Origin: CAXMRP01 sp964196155
GTDB taxonomy: Bacteria; Pseudomonadota; Alphaproteobacteria; Rhizobiales; Afifellaceae
Assembly (NCBI GenBank): GCA_964196155.1
Contig: CAXMRP010000032.1
Span: 1-63,354, forward strand
Direction of reading: 5' to 3'
Length of the DNA stretch: 63,354 nt
The translations under genes were made by a program, and so were the position numbers. The notes beneath the pieces are model-generated. The model was not told the DNA's origin and did not search any database. It saw nothing but the letters and a program-made list of their open reading frames with translations. This document shows, piece by piece, positions 8,346 to 17,952 of the stretch (position 1 is the first letter of the stretch; each line of letters opens with the position of its first letter).

Positions 8346-10217
8346 TCAGTCCGCTTCGCCGAACCAGAATGAATCCATCAGATAATGGCCGAAGAACTTG
8401 GTCGGTTCGAACGCCCAGACCGCCTCCTCCGGCACATTCTTCAACTTCTTTGATACGACAACCGGCTGCAATGCGCCGGAGACGATGCCGATTGTGAAGA
8501 CCTGATCGGTGTAGATATCGAGCATCTCCTGCCAGGCTGCTTCTCGGCCCTCGCGGCCCTCGGCGGTCAGCCATTGCTGATAAAGATCGGCAAGTTGCTG
8601 GACCGGTTCCAGATCAATCGGCTCACCGGATACGCCACCGGTCTCGTAGTATTTTCCCCACTTTGGCCAGTTAAGCTGATAGGGCGAAACCGGCGCCAGT
8701 TCCTCCGGGTTCATGTCGGCGGTGGCGATGCCGCGATCCAGGCCGCCGAAAACCGAAATCAGCGTGTCGCCGTTGCCAACCCTGCGGCGCAGAATGTCGC
8801 GCTGGGATGTGCGCACGAACATCTTGATGCCAATGGCTGTCCACTGTTCCTTGATCAGTTCCAGAACGTCTGTTTCCTCAGTGCTTTCACCGGCGCTTTC
8901 GACGATAATTTCCGCTGGCCGGCCGTCCGACAGCAGCCGGACACCCTCGTCGTTACGCGCACTCAAGCCCACCTCGTCCAGCAGCGCATTGGCCTGATCG
9001 GGATCGTGGCTTGCCCAGGCATAGGCGAATTTTTCGTCGTATAACGGGCTTTGCGGCAGCACGGAATTGCCGGTTTCGCGGACCAGGCCGTAATAGAGCG
9101 TCTGGTTGATTGCCGACCGGTTGATCGCCAGCGACAGGGCGCGGCGGAAGCGAACATCGCGCAAGGTGTCGCGCCAGACCGGATCGGTGACATTCAGGTT
9201 GGGCATCAGGGCGATCTGCGCGCCTTTACCATTGGGCCACAGACGGACATCAAAAGCGTGGCGGGTGCCGCTCTCTTTCAGGAACGTGAAATTGTCGAAG
9301 CGCAGATACCGGGCCTGAAGGTCCACCTCGCCGGCCCCAACCTTGGCCGGGATGATTGACGATGAGGCAATATTGACGATGACTTCGTCAATGTAAGGCA
9401 ATTGCGTACCTGTTTCGTCGACACGGTGAAAATACGGATTGCGCTTGAAGACGAACCGTTCAGAGGGCGGCGATGTGGTGTTGTGCCACGGCTGGAGCAC
9501 CGGCAGTTCAGGATTTTCGGCGCGATACTGGCGACCCTTGCGGGTATGCAGCGCCGCCCAGTTGCGGGCACTTGCCTCTTCCACCATGGCGGCCAACTTG
9601 GCCGCGTCCTGATATTTTTCGTGGAACAGTTTCATATAGTGGGCCGGCCGATAGATGTAGATCGGCAGGGCGCCGGCGATGGCTGGCAGGAACAGCGGAT
9701 TGGCCTTTTTCCACGTATAGCGGACGGTGCGCTCGTCGATCACCTCAAACGCCGGCAATTCGCCCTCGACTGTCAGGAAGCGGCTGGTTCCGCCGGCGCG
9801 AAAGGTTTCGTTGGTGATAATGTCTTCCCAGGCGTAGCGAAAATCTTCGGTGGTAAAAGGTTCGCCATCGGACCATTTGTGGCCGGCGCGCAGGTGCAAG
9901 GTAAAGACGCGGCTCCCCTCGTCTTCAACGCTGGCCAGAATATCGGGAATGATTGAAAAATCCGCCCCGTAGGTTACCAGCCGTGCGCCGGAAAAAACCG
10001 TCATCAGGCGGATATCCTTGGCTTTGCCCATCAGGGTGCGCAGGGTGCCGCCGCGTTTTCCAGGCGTCTTACCGTGGTCGGCCATGGTGATGAGCCGCGG
10101 CTCATCGGGCAGACCGCCAGCGTCTTGTGCCGCAAGCGGCGCGATCGCCAGTCCGGCACTCAAAGCACAGCCGAGTGCTATGCTGGCAATGTGCGCGCGT
10201 ATCGTTATTGCGGCCAT
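8346..10217 (-). CDS. extracellular solute-binding protein, family 5
   Basis: A 623-residue periplasmic binding protein for the same importer. It has a Sec signal peptide (residues 1-30, AAQD cleavage region), then the SBP_bac_5 fold. FTLHLRAGHKWSDGEPFTTEDF near residues 105-126 is the family signature. At 623 residues it is longer than OppA/DppA and nearer the YejA-like group, which carry long peptides or peptide antibiotics; that assignment is tentative. GGGGG precedes the ATG. It sits 13 bases after the ATPase gene and 30 bases before the OppB-like gene. Confidence 0.85.
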   Translation of the reverse strand: MAAITIRAHIASIALGCALSAGLAIAPLAAQDAGGLPDEPRLITMADHGKTPGKRGGTLRTLMGKAKDIRLMTVFSGARLVTYGADFSIIPDILASVEDEGSRVFTLHLRAGHKWSDGEPFTTEDFRYAWEDIITNETFRAGGTSRFLTVEGELPAFEVIDERTVRYTWKKANPLFLPAIAGALPIYIYRPAHYMKLFHEKYQDAAKLAAMVEEASARNWAALHTRKGRQYRAENPELPVLQPWHNTTSPPSERFVFKRNPYFHRVDETGTQLPYIDEVIVNIASSSIIPAKVGAGEVDLQARYLRFDNFTFLKESGTRHAFDVRLWPNGKGAQIALMPNLNVTDPVWRDTLRDVRFRRALSLAINRSAINQTLYYGLVRETGNSVLPQSPLYDEKFAYAWASHDPDQANALLDEVGLSARNDEGVRLLSDGRPAEIIVESAGESTEETDVLELIKEQWTAIGIKMFVRTSQRDILRRRVGNGDTLISVFGGLDRGIATADMNPEELAPVSPYQLNWPKWGKYYETGGVSGEPIDLEPVQQLADLYQQWLTAEGREGREAAWQEMLDIYTDQVFTIGIVSGALQPVVVSKKLKNVPEEAVWAFEPTKFFGHYLMDSFWFGEAD

Positions 10218-10230
10218 ATATTCCCCCTGA

Positions 10231-12153
10231 TTACTCGTTTACGCCAAACGCTTCCGGATCAGTACCTGCCGCGGCCAGCACGGTATGGTCCCCACCCAGA
10301 TTGATCATCTCCAAATTGTGGTCCGGCCCTTCCAGATCGAAAGGATGACCCCAATTATGCCCCTCGGTCACAGTTTCGGACTTCAGTTTCTGAAAGTCCA
10401 GCGGATGATCGAGGTCCGCATGAGGCACGACCGACAGCAATATCTTTGTATAAGGATGAACCGGCTTGTCGAAGAGGATTTCGCGCGGCGCAACTTCAAC
10501 GATCTGGCCGCGATACATTACGGCGATCCGGTCGGCGATATAGCGTACAACCGCCAGATTGTGGGATATGAAAATGTAGGTCAGCCCCAATTCTGTTTGC
10601 AGCTGCTTCAACAGGTTCAAAACCTGCGCCTGGACGGACACATCGAGCGCGGAAACCGGCTCGTCGCAAATCATCAGGTCGGGCCTGAGCGCCAGTGCCC
10701 GGGCGATGCCGATGCGCTGGCGCTGACCGCCGGAAAATGAGTGGGGATAGCGGTTCAGGAAAGTCGGTTGCAGGCCCACCACCCGCATTAGTTCCTCGGC
10801 GAACATGGTTTGGCTTTGCCGGTCGCCGATGCCGTGCACTTCCAGCGGTTCGCGCAGGATGCTCAACACGGTCGATCGCGGGCTCAGCGAGCTGAACGGA
10901 TCCTGAAAGACCATTTGCATGTGCTGACGGAACTTTTTCAGTGCCGGGCCATTCAGACGCCGCAGATCAACGTCCTTGCCATCATTGTGATAAATTACCT
11001 CGCCGCTGTCGGCCGACAACGCCCGCATGATCATTTTGGTCATTGTGGTCTTGCCGCAGCCGCTTTCGCCGACAAGACCGAAGCACTCGCCGCGGCGCAC
11101 ATCGAAACTGACATTATCGACCGCGATCACCGATCGGCGGTCGCCGCCGAACAGAAAACTCTGTTTGCGGGTTGTGAATGACTTGGTGAGCCCGCGCACC
11201 CTCAACAGGGGCTCGTCGTCGGCGCTGCCTACACCATTGGTGCCGTTTTTGCCGGCATCCGACCGCACCATCATGGCGGGAATATCGTGTTTGATATCGC
11301 GCAGGGAGACGAGTTTCTCATCCAGTCCCATGGCCAGCCGTGGAACCGCATTGTGCAGCGCTTTCAGGTAGGGATGACGCGGCTCCCAGAATATATCTTC
11401 AACAGTACCGGCCTCCATTATCTGGCCGTGATAGATGACCACCACTTCGTCGGCCATGTTGGCGACGACACCCAGATCGTGAGTTATCAGTAGCACTGCC
11501 ATCTTGAGATCGGCCTGCAGATCGCGCAGCAAGCTCAGAATTTTGGCCTGCATGGACACATCGAGCGCCGTTGTCGGTTCATCGGCGACCAACAGCGATG
11601 GCCTGCAGATGAGCGCCATGCCGATCATCGCCCGTTGGCGCAGGCCGCCGGACAATTCCATCGGATACATATCAAAGGCGCGGCCGGAATCGGGAAAACC
11701 GACGAGTTCAAGGATCTCGATCGTCGCGGCCCGGGCAGCATTCCTGCTGCGGTCAATATGCAACACATAGGCTTCGGATATCTGATCGCCGATGGTGTGC
11801 AGCGGCGACAGGGAAGTCATCGGCTCCTGGAAAATGATGGAGATGCGCCCGCCACGGATATTGCGCATCAGTTTGCTGTTCGCCGGAATTGCCGCAAGAT
11901 CAAGGGGCTCGTCCTGAGGCGTTTCGGCAAAATGGATATGGCCACTGGTGATGGAAATAACCGGCGGCAGGATGCCCATGATCGCCTGGGCGATGACCGA
12001 TTTTCCGGAGCCGGATTCGCCCACCAGCGCGACCGTCTTGCCGGCCGGGATTCGAAAACTGGCGCCGCGCACGACTTCCAGGGGCGTACCTTTCAGGTCC
12101 ACCGAAATACGCAAATCCTCGATGCGGATGATGTCGTGAGCGGTTTCTGTCAT
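10231..12153 (-). CDS. fused dual-ATPase ABC transporter protein (OppDF/YejF type)
   Basis: A protein of about 640 residues with two complete nucleotide-binding domains in tandem. The first has GESGSGKS, signature LSGGLRQR and a Walker B ending in DEPTTALD; the second has GESGCGKTT, FSGGQRQR and DEPVSALD. This fusion powers both halves of an oligopeptide importer. I start it at the ATG at 12153 (MTETAHDIIRIEDL), because the 25 residues before it do not resemble an ABC start. No strong ribosome site is visible there, so the start is moderately secure. First gene of the importer operon. Confidence 0.88.
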   Translation of the reverse strand: MTETAHDIIRIEDLRISVDLKGTPLEVVRGASFRIPAGKTVALVGESGSGKSVIAQAIMGILPPVISITSGHIHFAETPQDEPLDLAAIPANSKLMRNIRGGRISIIFQEPMTSLSPLHTIGDQISEAYVLHIDRSRNAARAATIEILELVGFPDSGRAFDMYPMELSGGLRQRAMIGMALICRPSLLVADEPTTALDVSMQAKILSLLRDLQADLKMAVLLITHDLGVVANMADEVVVIYHGQIMEAGTVEDIFWEPRHPYLKALHNAVPRLAMGLDEKLVSLRDIKHDIPAMMVRSDAGKNGTNGVGSADDEPLLRVRGLTKSFTTRKQSFLFGGDRRSVIAVDNVSFDVRRGECFGLVGESGCGKTTMTKMIMRALSADSGEVIYHNDGKDVDLRRLNGPALKKFRQHMQMVFQDPFSSLSPRSTVLSILREPLEVHGIGDRQSQTMFAEELMRVVGLQPTFLNRYPHSFSGGQRQRIGIARALALRPDLMICDEPVSALDVSVQAQVLNLLKQLQTELGLTYIFISHNLAVVRYIADRIAVMYRGQIVEVAPREILFDKPVHPYTKILLSVVPHADLDHPLDFQKLKSETVTEGHNWGHPFDLEGPDHNLEMINLGGDHTVLAAAGTDPEAFGVNE

Positions 12154-12282
12154 TTCATAAACGTCAAAGCAACAGGTCCGCCGCCAGCTTATTCTGGTCC
12201 AATTGATTGGAAACGTTACACAAATCACCCATAGCGAAAAGCCCCAATCGCAACCGACCTAGCGAATACCCCATCACATACC

Positions 12283-12879
12283 CTAAAGCCATCGGGCCCG
12301 GTGGCCGCAAAGGTTCAAAATCCGGTCGTGGGGGATGATGGCAATCGCCGCTTCAGGGGCAAGCAGAGCGCCGGCCAGATGGCTGACAATACGCATGATA
12401 CCGCTGTGAGTGACGATCACTGCATCGCCCTGGCGGGCCGCCAGCCACGCCCCGATCCGCACAGCCCCTTGCGCATAACTTTCACCGCCGGGGGGCGCGA
12501 TCGCCCAGCGATCCACTTTCCTGGCTCGCCGATGCGCGTTGTCGACTGCCTTGATCTCAGCCGTATTCATCCCTTCCCATCGGCCAAATGACAGTTCGAT
12601 GAGCGCTGGCTCGATAACGATCATGTCATCAGCGCGGTCCAGTGCGCGGGCAATCCGGATTGCCGTCTGGCGGGCCCGTAAAAGCGGCGAGGTGATGATT
12701 TCCAGCCGAACCGCCTCTATGTTTTCTTGTTCAAGATGTTGGCGAAGACGCGCCGCAATCTGGTCAACCTGAACCCTGCCCCGGTCATTTAGCGCGATAT
12801 CACTGTGCCCCTGAAATCGCCCCTGCGCATTCCAGTCGGTCTGGCCGTGGCGAATAAAATAGAGATCGGGGTCAGTCAC
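12283..12879 (-). CDS. histidine phosphatase family protein
   Basis: A 198-residue cytosolic phosphatase of the phosphoglycerate-mutase-like superfamily. RHGQTDWN at residues 10-17 carries the phospho-accepting His11, LSFGRWEG holds the acid Glu side, and VTHSG near residue 157 supplies the second His. Length and motifs fit a broad-specificity GpmB/CobC-like phosphatase; the substrate is unknown. It is leftward, 129 bases upstream of the importer operon, so it could share its transcript. Confidence 0.85.
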   Translation of the reverse strand: MTDPDLYFIRHGQTDWNAQGRFQGHSDIALNDRGRVQVDQIAARLRQHLEQENIEAVRLEIITSPLLRARQTAIRIARALDRADDMIVIEPALIELSFGRWEGMNTAEIKAVDNAHRRARKVDRWAIAPPGGESYAQGAVRIGAWLAARQGDAVIVTHSGIMRIVSHLAGALLAPEAAIAIIPHDRILNLCGHRARWL

Positions 12880-13122
12880 GTGCCGGTAATTCCTTGCATC
12901 CGTGCGGTGGGATTATGCCGATGAAACGGGTACTGTTGGCCATCATGTCGCATGATAGTGCGCACGCAGGCTGCGAACTGTGCACAGGTCCGTGAACGGT
13001 TGAAAGTGGAAATCTGGATAAGAATACCAATATTGTATAGGTTTTCAGGCTACCAGTTCACCCTGCGGCGCACAGACCAGTCTGGCGCCGCGCTATCGCA
13101 TGGCTATCTTGATCGAGTGACA

Positions 13123-15519
13123 ATGCAGAACCAACCAACGCGTAATTTGAAGTCCGGCCTTCGCATTCGTCTGCCAGCCCTGGTGGCCGGACTGGTGCTG
13201 GGACTGGTTCTGGCAATTGCCGGCCTGATGACGCCGGCGGCCCATGCCCAGTCGATGATTCCCGGTTTTGGCACGGATAGCGAAGACAAGGGCAGCCAGC
13301 TGGAGCAATATCTGGATCAGGCGCGCCAAGACGGCTCGACCGTTATCGTGATCGCCCCGCCCAGCGAGGAAGAGCCTGCGGAAAATCCGATGATCATGCC
13401 GACGTCCTCGGAGCAATTGCTGCGAGCGCGCTGGGCATTCATGCAAATTATCCAGAAATCGCCCAATATAATCGACAGCATTGGCGCCCTGATCCGCAAG
13501 GCCAGTCCCGACGGCACATACAATTGGCTGTTGCAGGCGGTTGCGACCGCGCTTGCCGGCATAGTTGCGGGTATTATCGCGTCCAAGGTGATGCGAAAGT
13601 GGCTGCAGTCGCACTTTGCCTATACCTACAATCCCAACCCGGAAAACCGCGCTGACAAGATCAGCTATCTGTTGTTCCGGGCATTATTGATCGCGCTGCA
13701 AACGGTGCTGTTTTTCGGGATCGCCGTTCTGGTTGCGGTAATCTTCGACACCGAATGGGAGCCGGCGCGGCGAACGATTTTTCAAATCGTCACCTCTTAC
13801 GCTGCCTACCGGTTTGGCCGGTATGTTGTGCTGTTGAACTTTTTCGCGCCGGATCTTGGCAATCACCGGATGGTCAACCTTACCGACACAGAAGCCCGCA
13901 CGGTCTATCGGGACTGGACGATGGTATTGTGGCTGCTGATTCCGATGATTACAACAGTCCAGTGGTTTTTTGAACTGGGGCTTGAACAAAACAATTTCAA
14001 GCTGGTGATGATGGCGGCGATGACGACGATCGCTGTAGTATTGTGCGGGCTGACAATCAGACACCGGAACCATATCGCAAAAATCATTCTGGGACCGGGC
14101 GAACCGGACGACAAACCGGCGGCGTTGGTTTTTGCCTCCCGCGCGGCTATTTTTGTTGTTCTGGCTTATCTGATCCTTGCCGTGGTCTTCAGCATTTTCC
14201 GGGTTGCCTTGTCTTTGCAGACAGCCAATTCGTTGATCGCGGTACCGATACTGATCGGAATGGGTGCCGTCGCCACCTATGGTCTTGCGGTGGTGATCAT
14301 CGACAAGGTTTATGAGCGGCGCGAACGACGGTTCCGCATGCTGGCGGCTGTGGAAGCAGAGAAGGAAGCCTGGCGGCAGATGCTGGAGCAGTTCGATACC
14401 GGCAGCGATGGCATGCCGGTTTCGCAGGCCGATGACAAGCCGTTTGAATATGAGCCTTTGTTCAAGCCGCTGTTCGAGCACGCGGCTATTATCGCAATCC
14501 TGGTCTTTTCGGTTGGCGAGACTGCGCGGATCTGGGGCGTTGATGTTGGCCGCGAGGGGCATCCGCTGACGGCGTTCCTCGATATCGTTTTTATCGTTTA
14601 TCTGGCGTATCTGGGCCTTCGAGCTGTCAATATCTACGTCAACCACAAGATCGTTCAGGAAGGCGGGTCACTTGATACCAATGCCAATGCCGGCGAGCCG
14701 GGAGAAGGCGAAGGTGGCGGACAGGGCGAAAGCCGGCTGGTAACGCTGCTGCCGATCTTCCGAAACGTCACGGTGGTCACTATTTTCGTGATTTCCGGCA
14801 TGATCGTGCTCAGCCAAATGGGGCTCAATATCGGCCCCCTGTTTGCTGGTGCCGGTGTTATCGGTATTGCGGTCGGCTTTGGCGCGCAAACGCTGATCCG
14901 GGATATTTTCTCCGGTGCGTTCTATCTGATCGACGATGCGTTCCGGAAAGGTGAATATATCGAACTCGACAATATCCGCGGCACGGTGGAAAAAATCTCC
15001 ATGCGGTCGTTCCAGCTGCGCCATCATCTGGGCGCGCTGCACACGATCCCGTTTGGTGAAATCCATCAATTGACCAACTATTCCCGCGACTGGGTCGTAA
15101 TGAAACTGCCGCTGCGGGTGACCTACGACACCGATGTGGAGCGAGTACGCAAACTGGTCAAGACACTGGGTCAGGAGCTGCTTGAACACCCACAGGTCGG
15201 CAAACTGTTTATCCAGCCGTTGAAATCGCAGGGGGTCATTCATATGGAAGATTCCGCGATGATCATCCGGGTCAAATTCATGACTAAACCGGGTGAGCAA
15301 TGGGTCGTGCGCAAGGTGGTTTACGCGGCGGTTCGCGAGCTGTTCCAGCGTGAGGGCATCAAGTTTGCGCACAAGGAGGTCACGGTACGGATTGCCGGTG
15401 ATCGCGACCCTGCAACCCTGTCTGACAAAGAGAAAGAAGCGGTCGGTGCTGCGGCGCGCAGTGCCATCGACAGCGACGAGGCGGCACAGGCCGCACCCTC
15501 GCTTGCGGACGCACGGTAA
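13123..15519 (+). CDS. large MscS-family mechanosensitive channel
   Basis: A protein of about 798 residues, inner membrane, expected to open under osmotic downshock. Starting at the ATG at 13123 gives a signal peptide ending near MTPAAHAQS; the upstream in-frame extension looks non-coding. A periplasmic segment and about ten membrane helices follow. The MscS pore and beta domain lies in the last third: AGAGVIGIAVGFGAQTLIRD is the pore-lining TM3 with its Gly/Ala packing, followed by PFGEIHQLTNYSRDWV. Size places it with the YnaI/MscK-like large channels. It is a single gene. Confidence 0.88.
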   Translation: MQNQPTRNLKSGLRIRLPALVAGLVLGLVLAIAGLMTPAAHAQSMIPGFGTDSEDKGSQLEQYLDQARQDGSTVIVIAPPSEEEPAENPMIMPTSSEQLLRARWAFMQIIQKSPNIIDSIGALIRKASPDGTYNWLLQAVATALAGIVAGIIASKVMRKWLQSHFAYTYNPNPENRADKISYLLFRALLIALQTVLFFGIAVLVAVIFDTEWEPARRTIFQIVTSYAAYRFGRYVVLLNFFAPDLGNHRMVNLTDTEARTVYRDWTMVLWLLIPMITTVQWFFELGLEQNNFKLVMMAAMTTIAVVLCGLTIRHRNHIAKIILGPGEPDDKPAALVFASRAAIFVVLAYLILAVVFSIFRVALSLQTANSLIAVPILIGMGAVATYGLAVVIIDKVYERRERRFRMLAAVEAEKEAWRQMLEQFDTGSDGMPVSQADDKPFEYEPLFKPLFEHAAIIAILVFSVGETARIWGVDVGREGHPLTAFLDIVFIVYLAYLGLRAVNIYVNHKIVQEGGSLDTNANAGEPGEGEGGGQGESRLVTLLPIFRNVTVVTIFVISGMIVLSQMGLNIGPLFAGAGVIGIAVGFGAQTLIRDIFSGAFYLIDDAFRKGEYIELDNIRGTVEKISMRSFQLRHHLGALHTIPFGEIHQLTNYSRDWVVMKLPLRVTYDTDVERVRKLVKTLGQELLEHPQVGKLFIQPLKSQGVIHMEDSAMIIRVKFMTKPGEQWVVRKVVYAAVRELFQREGIKFAHKEVTVRIAGDRDPATLSDKEKEAVGAAARSAIDSDEAAQAAPSLADAR

Positions 15520-15573
15520 TCGGGTCTCTCTGCCATTCGTCTCTAAATCGATTTTCACTGGGCTGAGCCAGCC

Positions 15574-16431
15574 GTGTCTTCACAGATTGATATCCAGGAC
15601 CAACTGCCGTTTGGCGCGCGACGACCTGCGTGGCTGGCCCGGCTGATCTGGACCGTATGTGACTGGCGGTATTTTTCTGCCGCCACACGACGCTTGTTGC
15701 GCAAAAACCTGGCGCGGCGGATCACGGGACCGTTTGACGTGACAATATCGGGCATGAATTTGCGGCTCTATCCGGCTGAAAACTACTGCGATCGCACCAT
15801 CTGGGCGCGCGGTCGCCTGCCCGAACCCGAAGAACATCACGCGCTCGGGCTTCTGGTGGCGCCGGATACCGTCTTTGTCGATATCGGCGCCAATGTCGGC
15901 ACCTATTCGGCCTATGTTGGTGTGAAATCGGGCGGAAAGGCACGCATTCTGGCGCTGGAGCCGCATCCGCGCACGTTTCGCAAACTGCAATTCAATCTTC
16001 GCGCCAATGGCCTTGAGACCGCGATTTGTCGGCAGGTTGCCGTGGGACCGAACCGGGAGACAATCGATCTGTGGTCCGATGGCGGCAGCAATATCGGTCA
16101 CTCATCGGTGCTGAAAGCGGGCACCAGCCACGCCAAGATATCCGTGCCAGTGGACAGCGTACCGCTTACCGACCTCGTAGCTGAGACCGGGTTTGATCGC
16201 ATCGATATTTTGAAGATCGATATTGAAGGCTATGAGGACCGCGCGCTCATGCCATTTTTCCGGACAGCCGATATTGCCCTGTGGCCGCATGCGCTGCTGA
16301 TTGAGACAGTCCATCGACATCTGTGGGCCGACGATGTCGTAACGTTTTTATTGGGAAACGGCTACAAAACGACATTCCAGACGCCGGAAAATCTGATCCT
16401 GACCCGTTTGGCCGGTGCAACGCAGTCGTAA
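15574..16431 (+). CDS. FkbM family methyltransferase
   Basis: A 285-residue SAM-dependent methyltransferase. FVDIGANVGTYSAY near residues 101-114 is the Gly-rich SAM-binding loop; LALEPHPRTF contains the acidic ribose-binding residue, and LKIDIEGYED near 213 is the FkbM hallmark. These enzymes usually O-methylate sugars or other polar metabolites. The start is a GTG at 15574, 54 bases after the channel stop. The substrate is unknown; the glycosyltransferase operon is more than 10 kb away. Confidence 0.82.
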   Translation: MSSQIDIQDQLPFGARRPAWLARLIWTVCDWRYFSAATRRLLRKNLARRITGPFDVTISGMNLRLYPAENYCDRTIWARGRLPEPEEHHALGLLVAPDTVFVDIGANVGTYSAYVGVKSGGKARILALEPHPRTFRKLQFNLRANGLETAICRQVAVGPNRETIDLWSDGGSNIGHSSVLKAGTSHAKISVPVDSVPLTDLVAETGFDRIDILKIDIEGYEDRALMPFFRTADIALWPHALLIETVHRHLWADDVVTFLLGNGYKTTFQTPENLILTRLAGATQS

Positions 16432-16594
16432 AAATCGCTGGCGATTCAATTCAACCTGCTGATCCAATACAATATTTTATTTCCCGCATACGTCAGCTGA
16501 AACGTGCCTGGATAATGGGAAATAATTATGTCGACATTTTATCGATAAATTGTTACTGTTAATTTCAGTTGCAATCCGGGCGGGAGAAAACCGG

Positions 16595-17914
16595 GTGGGA
16601 CAAGACGGGGTGAAACAAGCTGGCGACCAATCTGCCGATCCGGGGACTACCGGCTCGGGGCAGGCTGAAGGTGCGTCACAACATATTGTCGTCATCGGCG
16701 CCGGCATCGTTGGTGTCGCGGCAGCCATCTGGCTGCAACGCGATGGCCATCACGTCACCCTGATTGATCGCGAGGGCCCGGCAGCGGGCACATCCTTTGG
16801 CAATGGCGGCGTGCTGGCTTCGTGCGCCGTAGTGCCGGTGACCGGGCCTCATTTGCCGAAAGCCGCGCCGCGGATGATCCTGGACCGCAACAGCCCGCTC
16901 TTTGTGCGCTGGTCATATCTGCCGAAGCTGGCACCATGGCTCATCCGCTATCTGTCCAACTGTTCAACGGCGCGCACTACCAAAATTTCTAACGGCTTGG
17001 CGCCGATCGTGACCCATAGCCTTGAAGAACATCAGGCGCTGGCAGCGGGAACTGGCGCTGAAAAATGGATCACACCGTCGGACTATCTTTATGTCTACAA
17101 GGACCGCACTGCGTTTGAAGCGGATAGCCTGGGATGGGATTTGCGAAAACAGCATGGCATATCCTGGGATGAGCTGGAGGGTGGGGATTTTCACGCCTAT
17201 GACCCGGCATTTTCCGACCAGATGGATTTTGCGGTGCGGATGGGTGACCACGGCCACATTACCGATCCTGGTCAATATGTGATCGATCTCGCTGCGGCAT
17301 TTTCGAAAGACGGCGGCAGCATTGTGCAAACCGATGTTTCCGACATCGTCCGCGTTGACGGCAAAGTCACGGGGATCGTTGCCGGCGGCAAGACCTACCC
17401 TTGCGGTATCGCGATCATCGCCTGTGGTGCCTGGTCCGGTGGACTGGCCGGCAAGCTCGACCTCAAAGTCCCGATGGAATCCGAACGCGGTTATCACGTT
17501 GAACTGATTGAACCATCGATCGTTCCGAGAGCCCCGGTGATGATCGCCTCGGGGAAATTCGTGGTGACGCCTATGGATGGCCGATTGCGGCTCGCCGGTA
17601 TCGTCGAATTTGGCGGCCTTGAGGCCGGACCGAGCAAGGCACCGACGGAACTCTTGTTGCGTAATATCCGGCTGGCAATGCCCGGGCTGAAATGGAAAGA
17701 GACGAAGACATGGTTGGGTCATCGGCCAGCACCGGCCGATTCCCTCCCCTTTCTTGGGCCCGTTCCTGGCGCCGCTGGAGCCTATACCGCCTTCGGGCAC
17801 CATCATGTCGGATTGACCGCCGGTCCGAAAACCGGCAGACTTTTAGCTGACTTGATCACTGGAAGGACGCCCAATATCGACCTAGCGCCCTACCGTCCGG
17901 ACCGTTTTACCTGA
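16595..17914 (+). CDS. FAD-dependent amine/D-amino-acid oxidoreductase (DadA-like)
   Basis: A 439-residue flavoprotein of the DAO superfamily. GAGIVG near residue 36 is the dinucleotide-binding loop, FGNGGVL near 70 is typical of DadA-like dehydrogenases, and LGHRPAPADSLPFLGP near 375 is the C-terminal flavin-binding signature. I start at the GTG at 16595 because GGGAGAA lies just upstream; a TTG-initiated extension is possible. It is followed 38 bases later by a TRAP transporter, so it probably oxidises the amine or D-amino acid that the transporter imports. Confidence 0.82.
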   Translation: MGQDGVKQAGDQSADPGTTGSGQAEGASQHIVVIGAGIVGVAAAIWLQRDGHHVTLIDREGPAAGTSFGNGGVLASCAVVPVTGPHLPKAAPRMILDRNSPLFVRWSYLPKLAPWLIRYLSNCSTARTTKISNGLAPIVTHSLEEHQALAAGTGAEKWITPSDYLYVYKDRTAFEADSLGWDLRKQHGISWDELEGGDFHAYDPAFSDQMDFAVRMGDHGHITDPGQYVIDLAAAFSKDGGSIVQTDVSDIVRVDGKVTGIVAGGKTYPCGIAIIACGAWSGGLAGKLDLKVPMESERGYHVELIEPSIVPRAPVMIASGKFVVTPMDGRLRLAGIVEFGGLEAGPSKAPTELLLRNIRLAMPGLKWKETKTWLGHRPAPADSLPFLGPVPGAAGAYTAFGHHHVGLTAGPKTGRLLADLITGRTPNIDLAPYRPDRFT

Positions 17915-17952
17915 CGGCCGGCCACGATTGTTTTAAAAAAAGGGAGAAGAAC

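Noticed and set aside
12952..13122. 57-residue N-terminal extension of the MscS channel
   Set aside because: It would place polar, unconserved residues before a clear signal peptide; the ATG at 13123 is the sensible start.
16433..16446. AATCGCTGGCGATT hairpin after the FkbM gene as a terminator
   Set aside because: The loop is only two bases and no T-run follows.
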